A stretch of DNA of 64,000 nucleotides from Setophaga petechia. Lineage: Eukaryota > Chordata > Aves > Passeriformes > Parulidae. The DNA is taken from positions 5,616,501 to 5,680,500 of the forward strand of contig JANCRA010000028.1 in assembly GCA_024362935.1 (NCBI GenBank), in the 5' to 3' direction. Below are positions 18,801-32,400 of the stretch, piece after piece; within the stretch, counting starts at the first letter, position 1, and every line of letters begins with the position of its first letter. The notes beneath the pieces are model-generated. The model ran no database searches and was not told where the DNA came from. It saw only the letters and a program-made list of their open reading frames with translations. A program made the translations under genes and the position numbers.

Positions 18801-21800
18801 ATATTCCTGTTTTTGAATTACGCTTTGATTGTTTCACCTCAGGCTCCTGCAGCTCTTAGGACACTCCATGAAGTTTTGCTTTCTGAACACTCCCTGGTTG
18901 AGCACTGAGTGTTACTGTAGCAGTTACCTACTGCTGATGAGGTGTTTGTAGGGGATATAATTAATCAGGTCACTTTTAGTGAGTATTAGGACAAAAAAAA
19001 TGTTCTTGATGGTATTTTTGGGGTTTTCCAGTATTGTTGATGTTCTTAATGGGCTGCTGAGGTTGTGTGTACCTGAAAGGGGAAAAACAGAAGTAGGATT
19101 TTTGTTTGTGCTTCCAGTTTCTTTGGAGGTGGTGGCAAAGATACAGAGTGGTGTTAATGTGTATTTGCACAATGAAATGAACACCTTGAGGGGCTGACAC
19201 TATTTTCAGCTTATTTTTTGCAGGACATTGTTTAAGGTAGGCCAGGTACCATCAGCAGAGCCAGTGTTAACGTGAGGTTCTCCTTGAGACCTTTTATGCA
19301 TTTCACTGTTTCCACACAGGTGGGCAGTGACCAGGCAGGGTGCTTTGTGGAGAAGGTCATGCTGCTGTTCCAGTGCCTGCCTGCCTTGTTCTGGAACTTT
19401 CTTCTCCTTAGGCCCAAGGATATTTATGATTCTTGCTAGTTTGAGCCATGACCAGACAGGTGTGAGCATGTGAGCTTTACCTGCCCTGCTAGGGCTGGGT
19501 TTACCACATCACTGAAACAGCTGCAGTGACACAGGAGCTCCAGAGTGGGGGGGTTCCAGTGAGGAAGCTCTGACTGTTTCAGTGTGAGTGCTGTGACTGT
19601 TCCCTTGTGCTGCTGTGTGTAGGAGCACTGTGCACCCTGCCTCCCCTCCCCTGCTGTGCACCAGGGAGGACAAGGAGCTGGCCGTGTCCCCGCTGCGCAT
19701 CGTGGCCGAGGCAGAGCATTCCTTCGAGAAGCACATCCAGGGCATCCTGCAGCGCAGCTCGGCCAACCCCCTGCACCTCAAGTGAGCAGAACCTGGGGCA
19801 CCTGCAGGGGGAACACTGGGAGCACTGGGTGTAGGGCAGCTCCAATTGAACAGCACATGGCCTTGGCATGGCAGTGCTGGGCACAGCTCCTGCCACTGAC
19901 TGGGGCCTGTGTCCCTGTGGGGATGGCACCCAGCCCAGTGATGGTGCAGGCTGGGAGGGGATCCCTGGCTCCAGGCTCCTGCTCAGAGCTCGGCTGCCCT
20001 CAGCTGATGAGGTTCTCATTGCTTGGCCCATTGGTGTTGGAGTATCTTGAGCTACCTTGGGATTTCCTCAGGTCAAAGGGATTTCATTGCAATCCCTCAC
20101 TTTCATAACAGACCCCCCCCCCCGAGCTTTACCATAAACACTGGAAGTGGTTTAGGCTTCCAAAGGAACATATTAGTAAGATGGCAAAAATCTCAATCTT
20201 AAGATCTGCAGATAAAGATGCTGCTCCTCCCCCTGAAGAATGCCTTCAGCTCCTCAGCAGAGCCACCCAGGTGTTCAGAGAGGAATATATACTGAAGCAG
20301 GACCTGGCAAAAGAGGAGATTCAGCAAAGGTAATGCACAACTCTCATAAAAAGGTGCTGGCATGTCTCTGTGACACAGCAGCACTGTGGGTCTGATCCTG
20401 GTGAATGAGTAAATGTACTAAATGTAAAACTAACAATGAATACCAGAACTTAAAACTGAGTTATCAGGAAAAGCAGGGGTGAGTTTAGTAGTTGAGCTCT
20501 GTGGTGGCTTATAGGGGAAGAAAAAAATGGTAAACACACACAGATAAAATACTTTTCTCGTGGTGTTGTCTGCCTGCCTGGGCCTGTGGGTGGCAGGAAG
20601 TCTGACCTCAGCACTAATCCTGACAAAGGAAAATTGCCTTAAGTCTCTGCTGCTTCAAATCATAGTCAGTTATTTACACTGTACAGTTAGGACAAAAAGG
20701 GAGTTTTTTCTCACTGCCCCTTTTTCAGTGTCTTTAGTTCTTCCCACTCCCAGCATTTTCTCTGTGGTGCAAAGCCTGATTCACCTGGTTGCAAGTGGTT
20801 TGATTTTGATTTTGATTTTTTTTAATGTGTTTACTTCAGAGTGAAGCTGCTATGGGGACAGAAAAAGAAACAACTGGAGGATCTGAATTACTGTCGAGAG
20901 GAGAGGTGAGTAGAGCCTGTCTCCTTTATCCAGTCAAACCTCAGGAATGATGCAGGAATGATGCTTTGGAGAAGGCCCTGTGTGGAACAGGTGCCAAGTG
21001 AAGGCATTCCCAGCCTGCAGTTTGCTCCCTTCTCCAGCCTCCTTGTCCTTTTCCCACACCCTGGCTTGTCCCGTGTGTGGATCTGAAGTGAGGAATTGTT
21101 TCTCCCTCCCCTTCAGGAAAAGTTTGCGGGAGATGGCCGAGCGCTTGGCTGACAAGTATGAGGAAGCCAAAGAGAAGCAAGAAGACATCATGAACAGGTG
21201 AGAGTGCACACGGGGACCTATTTCACCTCACACCACCTGAAGTTCAACAGAGTTTTTAGAACAGAGTGGGCAGGAGCTGCTGCACTGGTTAGTTACAAAA
21301 CTGGGCTTCTGCAATTCCCTGTGCTGGGGCTTGGTGTGATCTGTCTGCAGGCCCAGCCTGAGCCAGCCCCATGCTCAAAAATGCCACCTGAGATCAGCTG
21401 GAAGGGGAAGGTGAAGCCCCTGAGACTTGGGCAGCATGGCCCAGGTGTTTGAGCAGAGCTGGGTACCAGGGAAGTTAACTCAGAAACATTTCTTGCTTTA
21501 AAGGATGAAGAAAGTCCTTCGGAGTTTCCACTCTCAGCTTCCTGTTCTATCTGACACTGAGAAAGATATGAAGAAGGAACTGCAGACAATCCATGACCAG
21601 CTGCAGCACCTGAGCAATGCTATCAGACAGGTGAGAGGAGGAATGGCCAGGCTGGGAGGTTACTGAGCTCCTCCCTCAGTGCTGACAGGAGTCCTGCCAA
21701 AGTGAAGCTGTACTTGTGTTAATTAGCAGCAATTTGGGCCCTTGGTGGTAATACAGTCAGGACCTTTGCACACACTGTAAGCCCTCAGAGCACTCCCCCT

Positions 21801-22453
21801 TCCCCAGCCTGGCAGGGACAGTTCTTCTCTTTGTGGGAAGTGCAAAAGCAGACAGATTTGAACCCAAAAAGAACCAATTAATTGCAGTACAACACAGCAG
21901 TTTGTAATTAATAAGCTTCCACTGTGGCAGGCAGGACCAGCACTGACAGGGGCCTTCTCTTCTCTCCTCTCCTCCCAGGTGAAAATGAAGAAGGAATACC
22001 AACAGAAACAGATGGAGAAGGGGCGCAGCCCCCGCAAGCCCAGCATCAGCCTCAGTGCCTACCAGAGCAAGTGCATCCAGGCTGTCCTGAGAGAGGAGTA
22101 AGTGCAAGCTGGGCTCCTCCTGAGGGAGGAACCTGAGCCCTGGCTCACCTTCAGTTCAGGTGTCTCAGGTGTCATTTAAGCCATGCTGGGGCAGAGGGAA
22201 GCACAGGATGTGCAGCTCCTGAGCAGCACTTTGAGCAGATGTATGGAAATGCTTTTAGCCCCAGGATCCCAGGGCAGTCTGTAACCCAGCCTGGGGTGAC
22301 AGGCTCTGCTCCCCTTCCCTGCTTCTACCAGCTGAAGCTTCCTCCCTAGCTCTGTGCAGCCTTTTGAGTTGGGTTATTTTTTCTTGAAGGGGAGAGCACA
22401 TCCGGGAGATGGTGAAACAGATCAACGACATCAGGAGCCACGTGAACTTCTGA
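12890..22453 (+). CDS. NUP88: NUP88, nuclear pore complex protein, complete
   Basis: Seventeen coding exons: 12890-13126, 13633-13802, 14401-14526, 14753-14839, 15550-15726, 16647-16830, 17245-17395, 18003-18101, 18223-18313, 18647-18748, 19623-19781, 20204-20329, 20840-20905, 21117-21197, 21504-21630, 21979-22097 and 22390-22453 (TGA 22451-22453). The sum is 2166 nt, 721 aa; human is 741. The N-terminal two thirds is the beta-propeller region ([78 protein letters not shown]). From about residue 530 comes the coiled-coil tail ([59 protein letters not shown]). NUP88 sits on the cytoplasmic face of the pore with NUP214/NUP62 and supports CRM1-dependent export. The ATG lies in the family context (MAA...). 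The exon 4 donor is weak (GTTGGT) and the exon 12 acceptor is TTAAG with a second AG 8 bp on. RABEP1 converges downstream. Confidence 0.96.
13127..13450 (+). repeat. G-run-rich degenerate repeat at the start of NUP88 intron 1
   Basis: The coding strand is made of GTGAGGGGAT- and GGGGAGG-like units with many runs of three or more G and few C. The whole stretch directly downstream of exon 1 could form G-quadruplexes or support R-loops, which is inference. Periodicity is loose (about 9-12 bp). Confidence 0.5.
14059..14212 (-). mobile_element. CR1 LINE fragment, antisense
   Basis: AGAATCATAGAATGGTTTGG followed by GTTGGAAGAGACCTTAAAGG and GGGACACATTCCACTAGGAC is the reverse complement of the avian CR1 3' end, including the terminal ATTCTATG-type repeat. 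It lies in NUP88 intron 2. Confidence 0.9.
14987..15125 (+). repeat. 9-bp microsatellite (TTCCCTTCT)n in NUP88 intron 4
   Basis: About 15 nearly perfect copies of a 9-bp all-pyrimidine unit begin about 150 bp after exon 4. The strand is a long homopyrimidine/homopurine mirror repeat, a type that can form triplex (H-DNA). All three frames are open for this reason and do not encode a protein. Confidence 0.95.
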
Positions 22454-22583
22454 CCTGTCCTGGAGAGGACCCTGCACCAAGGGGCTGGATGAGCTTTACC
22501 TGGCCCTGGTATTGCCCTTGTATATTTACCATTTGTATGTTGAACAATACACCTTTTGCATATTATTTTGTAAAGAATTGTGA

Positions 22584-22589
22584 AATAAA
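22584..22589 (+). promoter_or_regulatory. NUP88 poly(A) signal
   Basis: AATAAA lies 131 bp after the NUP88 stop and is followed by a GT-rich stretch (TGCTGTGGTTTCTGTTTTTG, from 22615). The 3' UTR is short, about 150 nt. Confidence 0.8.
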
Positions 22590-22814
22590 ATACTTTTGAT
22601 ATGACTCCTCACATGCTGTGGTTTCTGTTTTTGTCAGGGGAAGGGGATGTGCTGCAGGTGTTTTATATTTGGGGTGTTAGAGGGTAACTCCTGCTGCTCC
22701 CTGGTGTTTTCCTGGGATTGTCTCCCACCCTTGCACCATCAGGGGGTCCCTGGGGGGAGGCTGTGGCAGGAGGCAGAGGAGAAAGACCAGAGCCGTGCAC
22801 ACACACACTTCAGC

Positions 22815-25800
22815 AGCTTTTTTTAATTTGGAACACTTTCTCCATAAAGGACACACCTTCAGTACAGTTAACAAATGGTTACACTGGAATCCTGGAGACA
22901 GCAGAATTCTACACCCACGATTGCACAGGACACCAATGGCTTGGCTCACTGGAATGCAGTATTGACTTCCAAACACTGTTTGCCTTTTGCAAAGATGGCT
23001 CTGCAGTCCTTGCCATTACAAGGCCAATTCAGTCTCTGCTGTAGACAGACTCTAGTGGACAATAAGGAATTGTTGTCCCTCCCCCCTGCCCTTGGAAAAG
23101 GTGCCACGGTGAAGCTCAGGGGGGACAGGAGTTACTGCACTGCTAAAACAGGGGGGGCACTGCTGGGGGGTACCAGACATGCTGCAAGAACACTTTGTAC
23201 AGGTTAAGACTATACAGGTACAGGAATGCAGACAGAACTCCAGAACTCCACCTGGGCCCTGTTACAGCCTCCACCAACAGCTCACCCCCTGGCACAGCTG
23301 AGCAGTGACACTGCCTGAACCAGGAGAACCCACCCCGGCCCCAGAACTGGAAGGAAGAGCATTTGTTTTCTCATGTTCATGAGCAGCAACACCAGAATCC
23401 ACCATCCAGTGAGTATCTACACCAAGAGCTTTTCCTACATTTACAATCTTTTAAATTTGCTCTGCAAATTTGGCACACACTGTCTTGTTTTGCTTTTAAA
23501 GGCCCCTTTAAGTTTGAATTCAGCAGAAGCTCAGTTGCTGCTGCTGAAGCTTTGCTGTCCTTCCCCCAGGAGGGACAGCAGTTTGCAGGGAGCACATCTC
23601 CCACCACTTCTGTGAACAGCCAGGGTTCCAATTGCAAACTGAATTGTTTAAAAGTCTGACATTACAGCAGTTGGTGAAAAGGGTGACTCGTGTTCCAACA
23701 CTAAAATGGTCACAGCTGGTACTGGGACGGGAGCACAGGTGTTGGGCTGTGTGATGGAACAGGGAGGTGAAAAGGAAAAACCATGCAAGAGCTGCCTGCC
23801 CTCCTCTCCACACCAAAGGAAGTTCCTCCAGGGACTTGTGCAGTGCCTGGTTCAGCAACAAGGAAAAGCACACAGTGCCCACCCCCAGGGCTGCCTTTGG
23901 GAACAGCTCCACAGGCCCCAGGGCTACCAAGGAGCCCAAAGCACTTGCCCCACCTCCTTCCTGCCAGGCTGCAGCCATGAGCTCACCCTGACACCACCAC
24001 ACTGGGGAAAGCTGTGCCCATGAGCCACAAAAACACAGCAAGGAAAAGCCCTGGAGCACCTGAAAGGCTCTGAGCCAGCACAGCCAGGGCTGCTCAGAAC
24101 AGGTCAGACATGGGACGAGTAAGGGATTCTGGAAGGCCAGAACAGCCCCTTCCCCTGCTCTCTCATGCTGGGACCATCCAGAAACACAACCAAAAATATT
24201 TTACTGTGAAAGACTTCAAGGTGCAGTTCCTAAAGAGCTCAGCTTGCTGAAGAAGGTGCAGGATGTGGTGTAGTTTTGCCATACAAGAGGATTCCTTACA
24301 CCTCCTGCACAGGTGAGGCCCCAGTTACAGTAACTAACCCTGTAACCTGTTACACATTAGTTTTTGGCAAGGGAGGGTGGGAACAGAGAAAAAAAGCTTT
24401 CCTTTCTGTTCTGCAGCTCCTACTAAAGGCCTGTAGTTCTGTCTCTAAGGTCTACCCAGCCACTGGAAAACTGAATAAAAATATCTGGTCCTGGATTTTT
24501 GCATCAGGACCTGGCTGCTGTCACCCACAGTTCAGCAAATAGTGAGGAAGAGTAAAAAAGCCCTAATCTGGTAATTGCCAAATAAGACTCAAGCCACACT
24601 TCAACGTCACCTTTATGTGACAGCAAGTGTCATCTCTAGACATGACAGCTCTGCCATCTGTTAGTCATAACTAAGGTGGGAAAAATTACTTTTGGGTGTC
24701 AGGATTATGAAGGGAATTAATTGCTAGGGTGAATAAAATGCTTTAATTCTTGTAATGAGTGGCAAGGAATTGAGCTTGTATGATGCTTTTTTGGCTGTTT
24801 TTAAGGCATTCCTCTTCAAAACCACTGGTTCTGACTTTATGTCAGTAGCAGGATATACACTGCTAAAAATAGGATCTAAGCACTTAAAATATATAGTCAT
24901 GTGCATTGCAGTTTGGAGCATTTTCTGTCACTTTTGAAGGTGATGAAGAAAAGCAGATCTCTGGCCAAGTATATGAAGGAAAAACAGCAAGGAATGGAGG
25001 AAAAACTAAGAAGTTTTGGACAGCAGGATCTGCTCCTTCAACCTCCTTTTAACTGAGTTGTAAAGTTCAAGAATTGGGTTTGTACCACCAGGATCATCAA
25101 CACCTGCAACAGCTCAGGAATGTGTCCAGCTGCATGCATGGAACTCCAGCAGTGCAGGAGGAGGAGGAGGAGGAATGCTCATGTTACCTCTGGACATTTA
25201 TAGAACAAGAAACCCAAACCTGGCAACTGAGTGATCACAAGAATTTCCTGCCTTGCTGCCACATTACTCAGTGTAGTTGAACAGCCTGGGAGCAGAACCA
25301 GGGGACAGCACAGGAGCCAGCCCTGAGTCAGGCAGGACAGCAGAGAGCAGCACTGCCCCTGCAGCAGCACAATCCTGCAGCCCTGCAGGTCTGTGCCCTG
25401 CCCAGGAGGGTCTGGCAGTGCTTCCCTGGGTGCTGGCACTGCCCTGGCACAGGGGGCAGGAGCAGCTTCACTGGACACCTCCCCAGAGAGCTCCTGCCTT
25501 CACAGCTTGTGCCACCCCCAGAGCAGAGCACACCTGCCCCACCTCAGGCCAATGCTCAGACATGCACATGACTTTTACCAGCTTTCTTCTGTTTGGGTTT
25601 TTTGTTTGCTTGGTTTTTTGGTTCTTTTTTCCACAGAGAAGGGATTCCAGGCACTGCTCAGCTTTAGGAGATGAGAAACAACCGGTCGTAGCTCCATATT
25701 CTAAATTACATTTGTGAAAAGAGATTACAAAACAGTGCATTTCTTGTGCTTTTCTTTCTGTATCTGAATTCAACAGAAAAATGGCAAGGAGTTAAATTCT

Positions 25801-26489
25801 CAGTACAGCGTTCTTTTTCTTTTGGATTAGCATTTATCTGTTCAGGAGATACACAGCTCACTCATATCCACATTTCAGCAGCATTCAGATTCTTCACAGA
25901 GCCAATGGTTTTTTAAAAAAAAGTACTGAGTTATGAAATAAGATCAATATCCAGTGTCCTGCTAATAAAGTCATATTTTAATATAAAATATTCATACAGC
26001 ATACTCTACACCTCATTCTCTCTGCTAGCTGAATACTGTTACTGACTATTCAAACAGAAAAACTTCAACCACTTTGCTCTTCAACGTTTTGGAGGGACAA
26101 TAGTTTCCAGCAGCTACTTTGATCACAGTAGTGGGGGAAAGAACAGAGGGAAAGACAGGGGTTTATGTTCCAAAACTCTATATTAGGTTACGAAGTCGGC
26201 TGAAAGAGGGAAGTTTTTCAGAATGTAAGGACTGATCCCACTCAGTGGAACACGAAACACTGCACTCATTAGTGTTTCCATTAGAAATTCTCCTTCCTAC
26301 ACTACAAGTCACCCTTGTGCTCTCTTCCTGCCCAGTACGAAACCTTTTTCCCCTCTAGAAACAAAACTTAAGTCATTGCTCCCCTCTGTTGTCTTCTGCT
26401 CTCTCGGTTAGAGTTAAATAATAATTAATGTTGCTATAAAGATGAGTTAAAAACCTCAGCCACAGCCTTGGAGCCCCTCAGGGTGTCTG
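22815..26489 (-). other. RABEP1 3' UTR (inferred) with ATTAAA poly(A) signal at 22822-22827
   Basis: On the minus strand no exon or splice site is evident between the RABEP1 stop (26490-26492) and an ATTAAA at 22822-22827. A GTGTGTGTGTGC run follows 10-25 bp downstream (22798-22810), a good cleavage context. That gives a 3' UTR of about 3.7 kb, converging on NUP88. Earlier alternative sites may exist. The stretch has no long supported ORF on either strand; a GAGGAGGAGG run is at 25160-25172. Confidence 0.55.
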
Positions 26490-29400
26490 TCATGTTTCAG
26501 GGAGCTGATTAATGTCCGTCAGTTTTGTGTCGTTCAGGATTGCACGGATCCTCTCCAGGGAATCTGCCTGCCGGATCCTCTCCAGCTGCACCTGCAGGAA
26601 CAACACAGGCACTGCATCAGCAAGGGCAGAGCCAGAGCCAGGCCCAAGAGAGCTCAGAGCCAGGCCCAAAGGGGCTCCAGAGCCAGGCCTAAAGGGGCTC
26701 AAAACCAGGCCCAAAGGGGCTCAAAACCAGGCTGAAAGGGGCTCAGAGCCAGGCCTAAAGGGGGAGAGCCCAGAGCCAGGCCCAAAGGGGCTCCAGAGAC
26801 AGGCCCAAAAGGGCTCCAGGGCCAGGCCCAAAGGGGCTCAGAGCCAGGCCTAAGGGGGCTCAGAGCCATGCCTAAAGGGGGAGAGCCCAGGGCCAGGCCC
26901 AAAGGGGCTCCAGGGCCAGGCCCAAAGAGGGAGAGCCCAGAGCCAGGCCTAAAGGGGGAAGAGCTCAGAACAAAAGGGGGAAGATCTCACACCCAGGCCC
27001 TAAGGGAGAAGAGTCCAGAGCTCACACCCAGGCCCAAAGGGACCCCCTAAGGGATCCAACATCACCAGGGGCTGAAGAAATGCGAGGTGTGAAGGAGCAT
27101 AAGCTTAATTTGGGCCTAAGAACAGGAAGAAGACATGAGGCAGTTGTGATTTTACAATAATCCCCCACTTTCTGGGGGTTCAGGCATCAGCAGCACTCTG
27201 TGTTTTGTCCCATGTGCAGTCACTGACACTGTACTGGAAAACTGGACATGTGCAAAGTAAACCTTCCCAGGAGCAGCCCAGCACGTGCCTTGCAGGCTCT
27301 CAAGGTCACAGCCAACCTGCTCTTGGAGCAAACAGCCCATTCCAGGCTCACTCCTTGCTCTGCTGAGAATCCAGTTTAAGCTGTTTCCTGTCTGCTGAAA
27401 AAGGCCCCAGCAGAACTGTGGTGGAACCAATGCAAAGAGGGCACAACTGATTTCTTTCTCACACTCAAACTTTCAGCATCTTTGCAATAGGATCTGGGTT
27501 TCAGTAATAAATCCCCAACTAGTATTTAATTGCTTTTTAACCCTTCCTCTGAACTGCTGATAACTAATTGGCCAGTGGACCCCTCACACAAGGGGTGCCT
27601 GCCCACGCTCTCACTGACAGGGCCCGGGAAGGGAATAACCCTGCCAAGAAACCACAATCCTCCTGTGATGGTCATCTCACACTGTGTACAGTGCACATGG
27701 CACAAACCAGTGCTTAAAATGGAGCACAAACTGAAGTGCAGTAACTGCTTAGGGCAGAAAGAAAACTCAAAGCACAGAGCTACAGTTCTAACTGAGCTCA
27801 AGGTTTACTGAACTACCTGCAAGCTGTGGAAGAGTCCACCACACATCTTCAAAGTGGTGGCTGTTTGCTCTAAGAACTGCATAAAACAGTGTCTGCACCC
27901 AAAAAGTGAGGATGAGGACAAACAAGAAGCAATTTCCCTAAGCAGGACAACTCAATAGTCTCCTTTGTCCTCCTGACTCCTCCAGACACAGAGGCAGAGA
28001 GGACAGATCTCTATTGTCCATCCAGCTAAACTGGGTCTAGTAAACAAATCTCCCATGTTCTGGTGTTAATTTTCCAAGTAAACCTGAATGCCTGACTCAA
28101 AATGTGCAGTTTGAATTCTGCTGGATGTCACTGAGGGCCTGGCCAAGGGCTCCAAGGAGATGGGGCTGAAATTCAGCAGCTCCTCTGTGAGCAAAGCTGG
28201 AACATAAAGGGGGCACAAATTCTGGGAACACAGACCCTGAAGGTGAGCCCAGTCCAGCCTGGCTTCCCCAGGACACTGAGAGTCCCCTGCACACAAACTG
28301 CAGCACAGAACAGCCTGGCAAACCTGGACCAGCCTCAGGGACACCCCTGACTAAACTCCTCCCCTCAGCCACCTCACATCAACCACGGGCTCACTTGTGG
28401 AGGAAATACAAGGATAACAACAGAGACAACAGCAAGGACAAGACTTTTAGAATGTATAAACAGAAAGCAGTAACTGTAACACTAAGAACCATTTCATATA
28501 TTCAGATCAAGCAGTACCAGCTCCTTGCTTTGTCCTCAAATATTTGCATCTGAATGATTTGCTATGAAAATATCATATTGCAAGCATCAGGAGATGGACA
28601 AAGAAAACCACAGGCCTGGAAGAGCCATCATCTTTGGCCCTGCACAGTTGCTTTTAGTACAATAACTGAAAATTAGCTAGAACCATGTAATCAGGATAGA
28701 ATCCCAATAGCTTTAATAATAATATCATAGTAGGAATACCTGATCAGTTTATTACACTAAAAAATTCTAAAATAAATCATAAATACCAACATAAGAAAAT
28801 TTACAACTGCTATTTCTTATTTTACTCAGCTCTGGAGAAATAATGAAACTAAAGTAGTCCTTACACATTGATTGGACTCTCTTACCTGAAGTGTCTGAGA
28901 AAGCTTTACAAAGTCTCTCTGCACTTGCTCACTGACATCCAATTCAGTCTGCAACCTCTGGGCTTTGTTCTTCTCTTCAAACACCAGCTGCTCAAGGTTG
29001 GCCTGAGGAGGAAAAGGTTCTTATGCTTGAACTGAATAAAAATCAGCAGCTTGTATAAACTGCTTAAAGTGTGATACCAGAGGAAAGCAGCACAGCATTC
29101 ACAGGGCAACAAACTAAACCAATCTTTCCACACCTCAGTTTTCCAAAGTGCAAAATCAGGGGCTAATACCCATTAACAGGTGCCAACAGACTGCTTAAGG
29201 CATGAAAAGTTCCAAAGTCCCTTAATAGCACCATGAGCAGGGATCTCAAAATACAAAGGCAGAGTTCTGAGTTTTAGTGCAGTAAGTTCATGGTAAGGGC
29301 AGTAATTGCTGCTGGCAATGTAACTGTAACTGTCTTGATGTCCTGAGCTTTAGTCAGAGAAGTGTTGGGGGAAAGGGCATAAAAAACCAAAACTACAACA

Positions 29401-32400
29401 AGAGAGGGCAGAGAGTGAGTGCTCAGACCACAATTAATTCACCTGAGTGCTGAAGTAGAGCCCCTTCCTACAGCAACTACAAAAAAATCCCAAACATTTT
29501 TTCAAAAGCATCAAAGCACCCAAGCCAAGGTTTGGTTATCAGACACTGCACAGGCAGGAATGTTCCTGAGCCTGCCCTTGGGAGGGCAACCCAAGGGATG
29601 TCAGGTCAGCAGCAATTCAGAGCCACCACTTTACAAATCCCACTGAAAACAGGGGTGAGGATTTAACCACATCCAGAGGACATTATTTATTGCCCTGCCA
29701 GTTTCTTACCAACATTCAAAAGCTTCTTTTTTTCATTCTTAGGTAGTGCCACATTCTCTGACACAGCTGCTCATCACAAAAGATGCAGATACACTTCACA
29801 TCCAGACATCATAGCTACCTTTGCTGCAGTCTCCTTCTTCAGCTGTTCTTCTAGAGTATTCTTTGCCTCCTGCAGACTCTCCAGCTGCTGCAGGTTTTCC
29901 TGTGAAGAACTTTCCAACTGTATAATAATAATATTAAAAAAAATTAACTAAACTTCATAACATTTCCATCTCCCACATTCCCTCCATAAGGAAGTCTAAG
30001 TATCTTTCAGATACTTAGGGGACTCAGGGACCCAGAAACAAACCTAAATAACCTCTTCTAGGGGCAGAGAAAACACCTGAATAACATCACTTGCTCTCCA
30101 TTTATTTACTTTTGGAGTTGGAGAGAAATATCCAAACTTGACATGTAGGTCAGTGTTAGGTAGTCTAGTAATAGGAATTACTTAATCCAGTATTTAGATT
30201 ACAGATTAATAAAACAGATCAAACACCTTTTAAGGAACAGAACTATGAATGTGTCCTATTCCTACACTGGCATCAATACAGGAAAGAGAAAAAAAAAACC
30301 CACACCACCAAACCCAAAATCCCACAGGTGAAAAAGCTTCTTACCTGTTCCTTTTCTGCTTTTATTCTTTCCAGTTCAGCTTTTAAACTGGAAATGGAAG
30401 CTGGAAAACAAGAACATTAAAACTTAAATGCAAGAAAAACAGGGAATTGTTCATACCCTGTTTACTTCTGTTAATATTTAAAGGAGAATTAAGCTTGTGT
30501 TACATCAAAGGTACCTCAAAAACAAACAAATAATTGTACTTTTGTTTTCAGCTGCACAGCTTTGGTGTCTCTGCTTTCAAAAGTGCACAGTATTTATTAT
30601 TCTGTGATTCTGTGTATTTAGAATTCAGGTAAGTCTACACACAGAATTCAGATAAGTTTACTACAAAATCAAGTCTTGGTGCAACTTAATAATTCCTTGT
30701 ATTCCTATTCTGAGACCATTTCACCCCTGCTCACCTATTTCCTCTTTGCAATTCTCTATTTCCAGCTGTAGAGTTTCTTCTATATTTTCTTTCAAATATT
30801 GTTCAGCTTGGATCTGTTCCTTCAAGAAGAGGATCTCTGCCTTCAGCTTCTCCTCGAGGTGATCTGCTGCTGTCCTCACACTGATGATGTCCTGCCTGTA
30901 CTTGAGGATCAGCTCCCGGAGCTCCTGGGTCAGGATTGGCAGAGATGTGCATTTGGCATCACCCAGCTCTGGGCTGTCAGCACAGGGACAAAGCTCTGCT
31001 GCCCCAGGGTCTGTCCTGACAGCCCAGACCCTGCTCCCAGCAAGGAATTACAGCCACAGTCAGCTTGGCCACAGGAAATGGAAACATGGCAAACATCCCC
31101 ATGGGTTTATCATGCTCCCCCTGCTCTTCAGCCCCACCAAATCTTTTGGGCTGAAAGGAAAGGAGTGGCCATGGAAGGGATGATAAGGCTTATCATTTAA
31201 GGTTTTGGATTATCAATGGTTTTAACTGGACAGAAGTGACTGACTTCACTTGAATTACTGAATCAATACAGTGGGGCTCTGCTGACTGGCACTTGTGTGC
31301 CCAGGTGGAAAATGCAGCTTGAACTGGCTGAACTGGGCCAAACCCACACTCCACTGAGCACAGAGCAGCTGTCAGGCCACAGTTAGCTGGTTTTACAATC
31401 CATCCACACCCTGAAGCAGCCATGGCACAGGGGGACCACTGGCTGGCTTTGTCCATCACAGACTCTCAGGGTTAAAACCCCAATTACTGTTCTTTGTGCT
31501 GTTTGAGACAGCTTTTTGATAAAGAATAATACTCCAGTGAGATCAACTCACCAGCACTGTTGGTGTTAATGATTTAAAAATATTTTACCTCTGTTGCCTC
31601 TGGTAGAATGAAATCTTCAGCCTGCTGTAAGGACACATGCAAGCTGTGTTTTCCTTGAAGACTTTCATTATCTTTTTGCAGTCTCACCAACTCTTCTGAA
31701 ACCTGCTCCCTTGACTGTGTCAGGACAGCCTACAATGCAAAGAAAAGCAGAAATTTACACTCAGATCTCTTCTGCCCCATTCACTACCCCTGATTTCAGA
31801 AGTCTGGTGAATTGATATTCTTTGTAAAGAAGGGAAACAAAATGATGCTGTGGATCAACAGCAGCAGCTCCCTCTTGCCTGGCAAGGCCACCTTTAAGGG
31901 TCCAGGCAGAGATGAGGAAGGCAGTGATAAATAAAACCCAGATTTGTTCAGTGTCCCACTTTCCTCTTGTGTTTATCCATTAGCTCATGGAGGGAAGGAG
32001 AGGGGGGGAACCACAGGTGCTTTCAGGAGCAAGTTATCCAAAAACCTGAAATATTCACCCTGGAACTTTCCATGGTGGGTGTCTGCCTCCCACTGTCCTC
32101 TCAGGAGAGCACCAGAACAGCTGATTCCATGGAAAGAAAAGGGATGAAGAGGGCATGGCTTTGCTTGCCATAAAAAAAAATAATCCAGAGGAGTTTTCCA
32201 AGAGGAATGGAAATGGGGAACCAGGGACTTGAGCAATAGCAGGAGAAGCAGACTCAGATCAACACATTTTCTGAACCTCCTGCCCATCCACCAGACGTGC
32301 TCTCATGCAGAGCATCTCTGCCAGCAATGCCCTGATGTGCTGCACACAATCCCTGACCCCAAAAATGCAATGCTGGGGTTCATGAGGATGAATTCCCTTG

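Noticed and set aside
30590..30616. CR1-like terminal repeat (ATTCTGTGATTCTGTG)
   Set aside because: It matches the CR1 3' tail repeat, but the sequence before it does not resemble CR1, so chance or an unrecognisable remnant cannot be separated.
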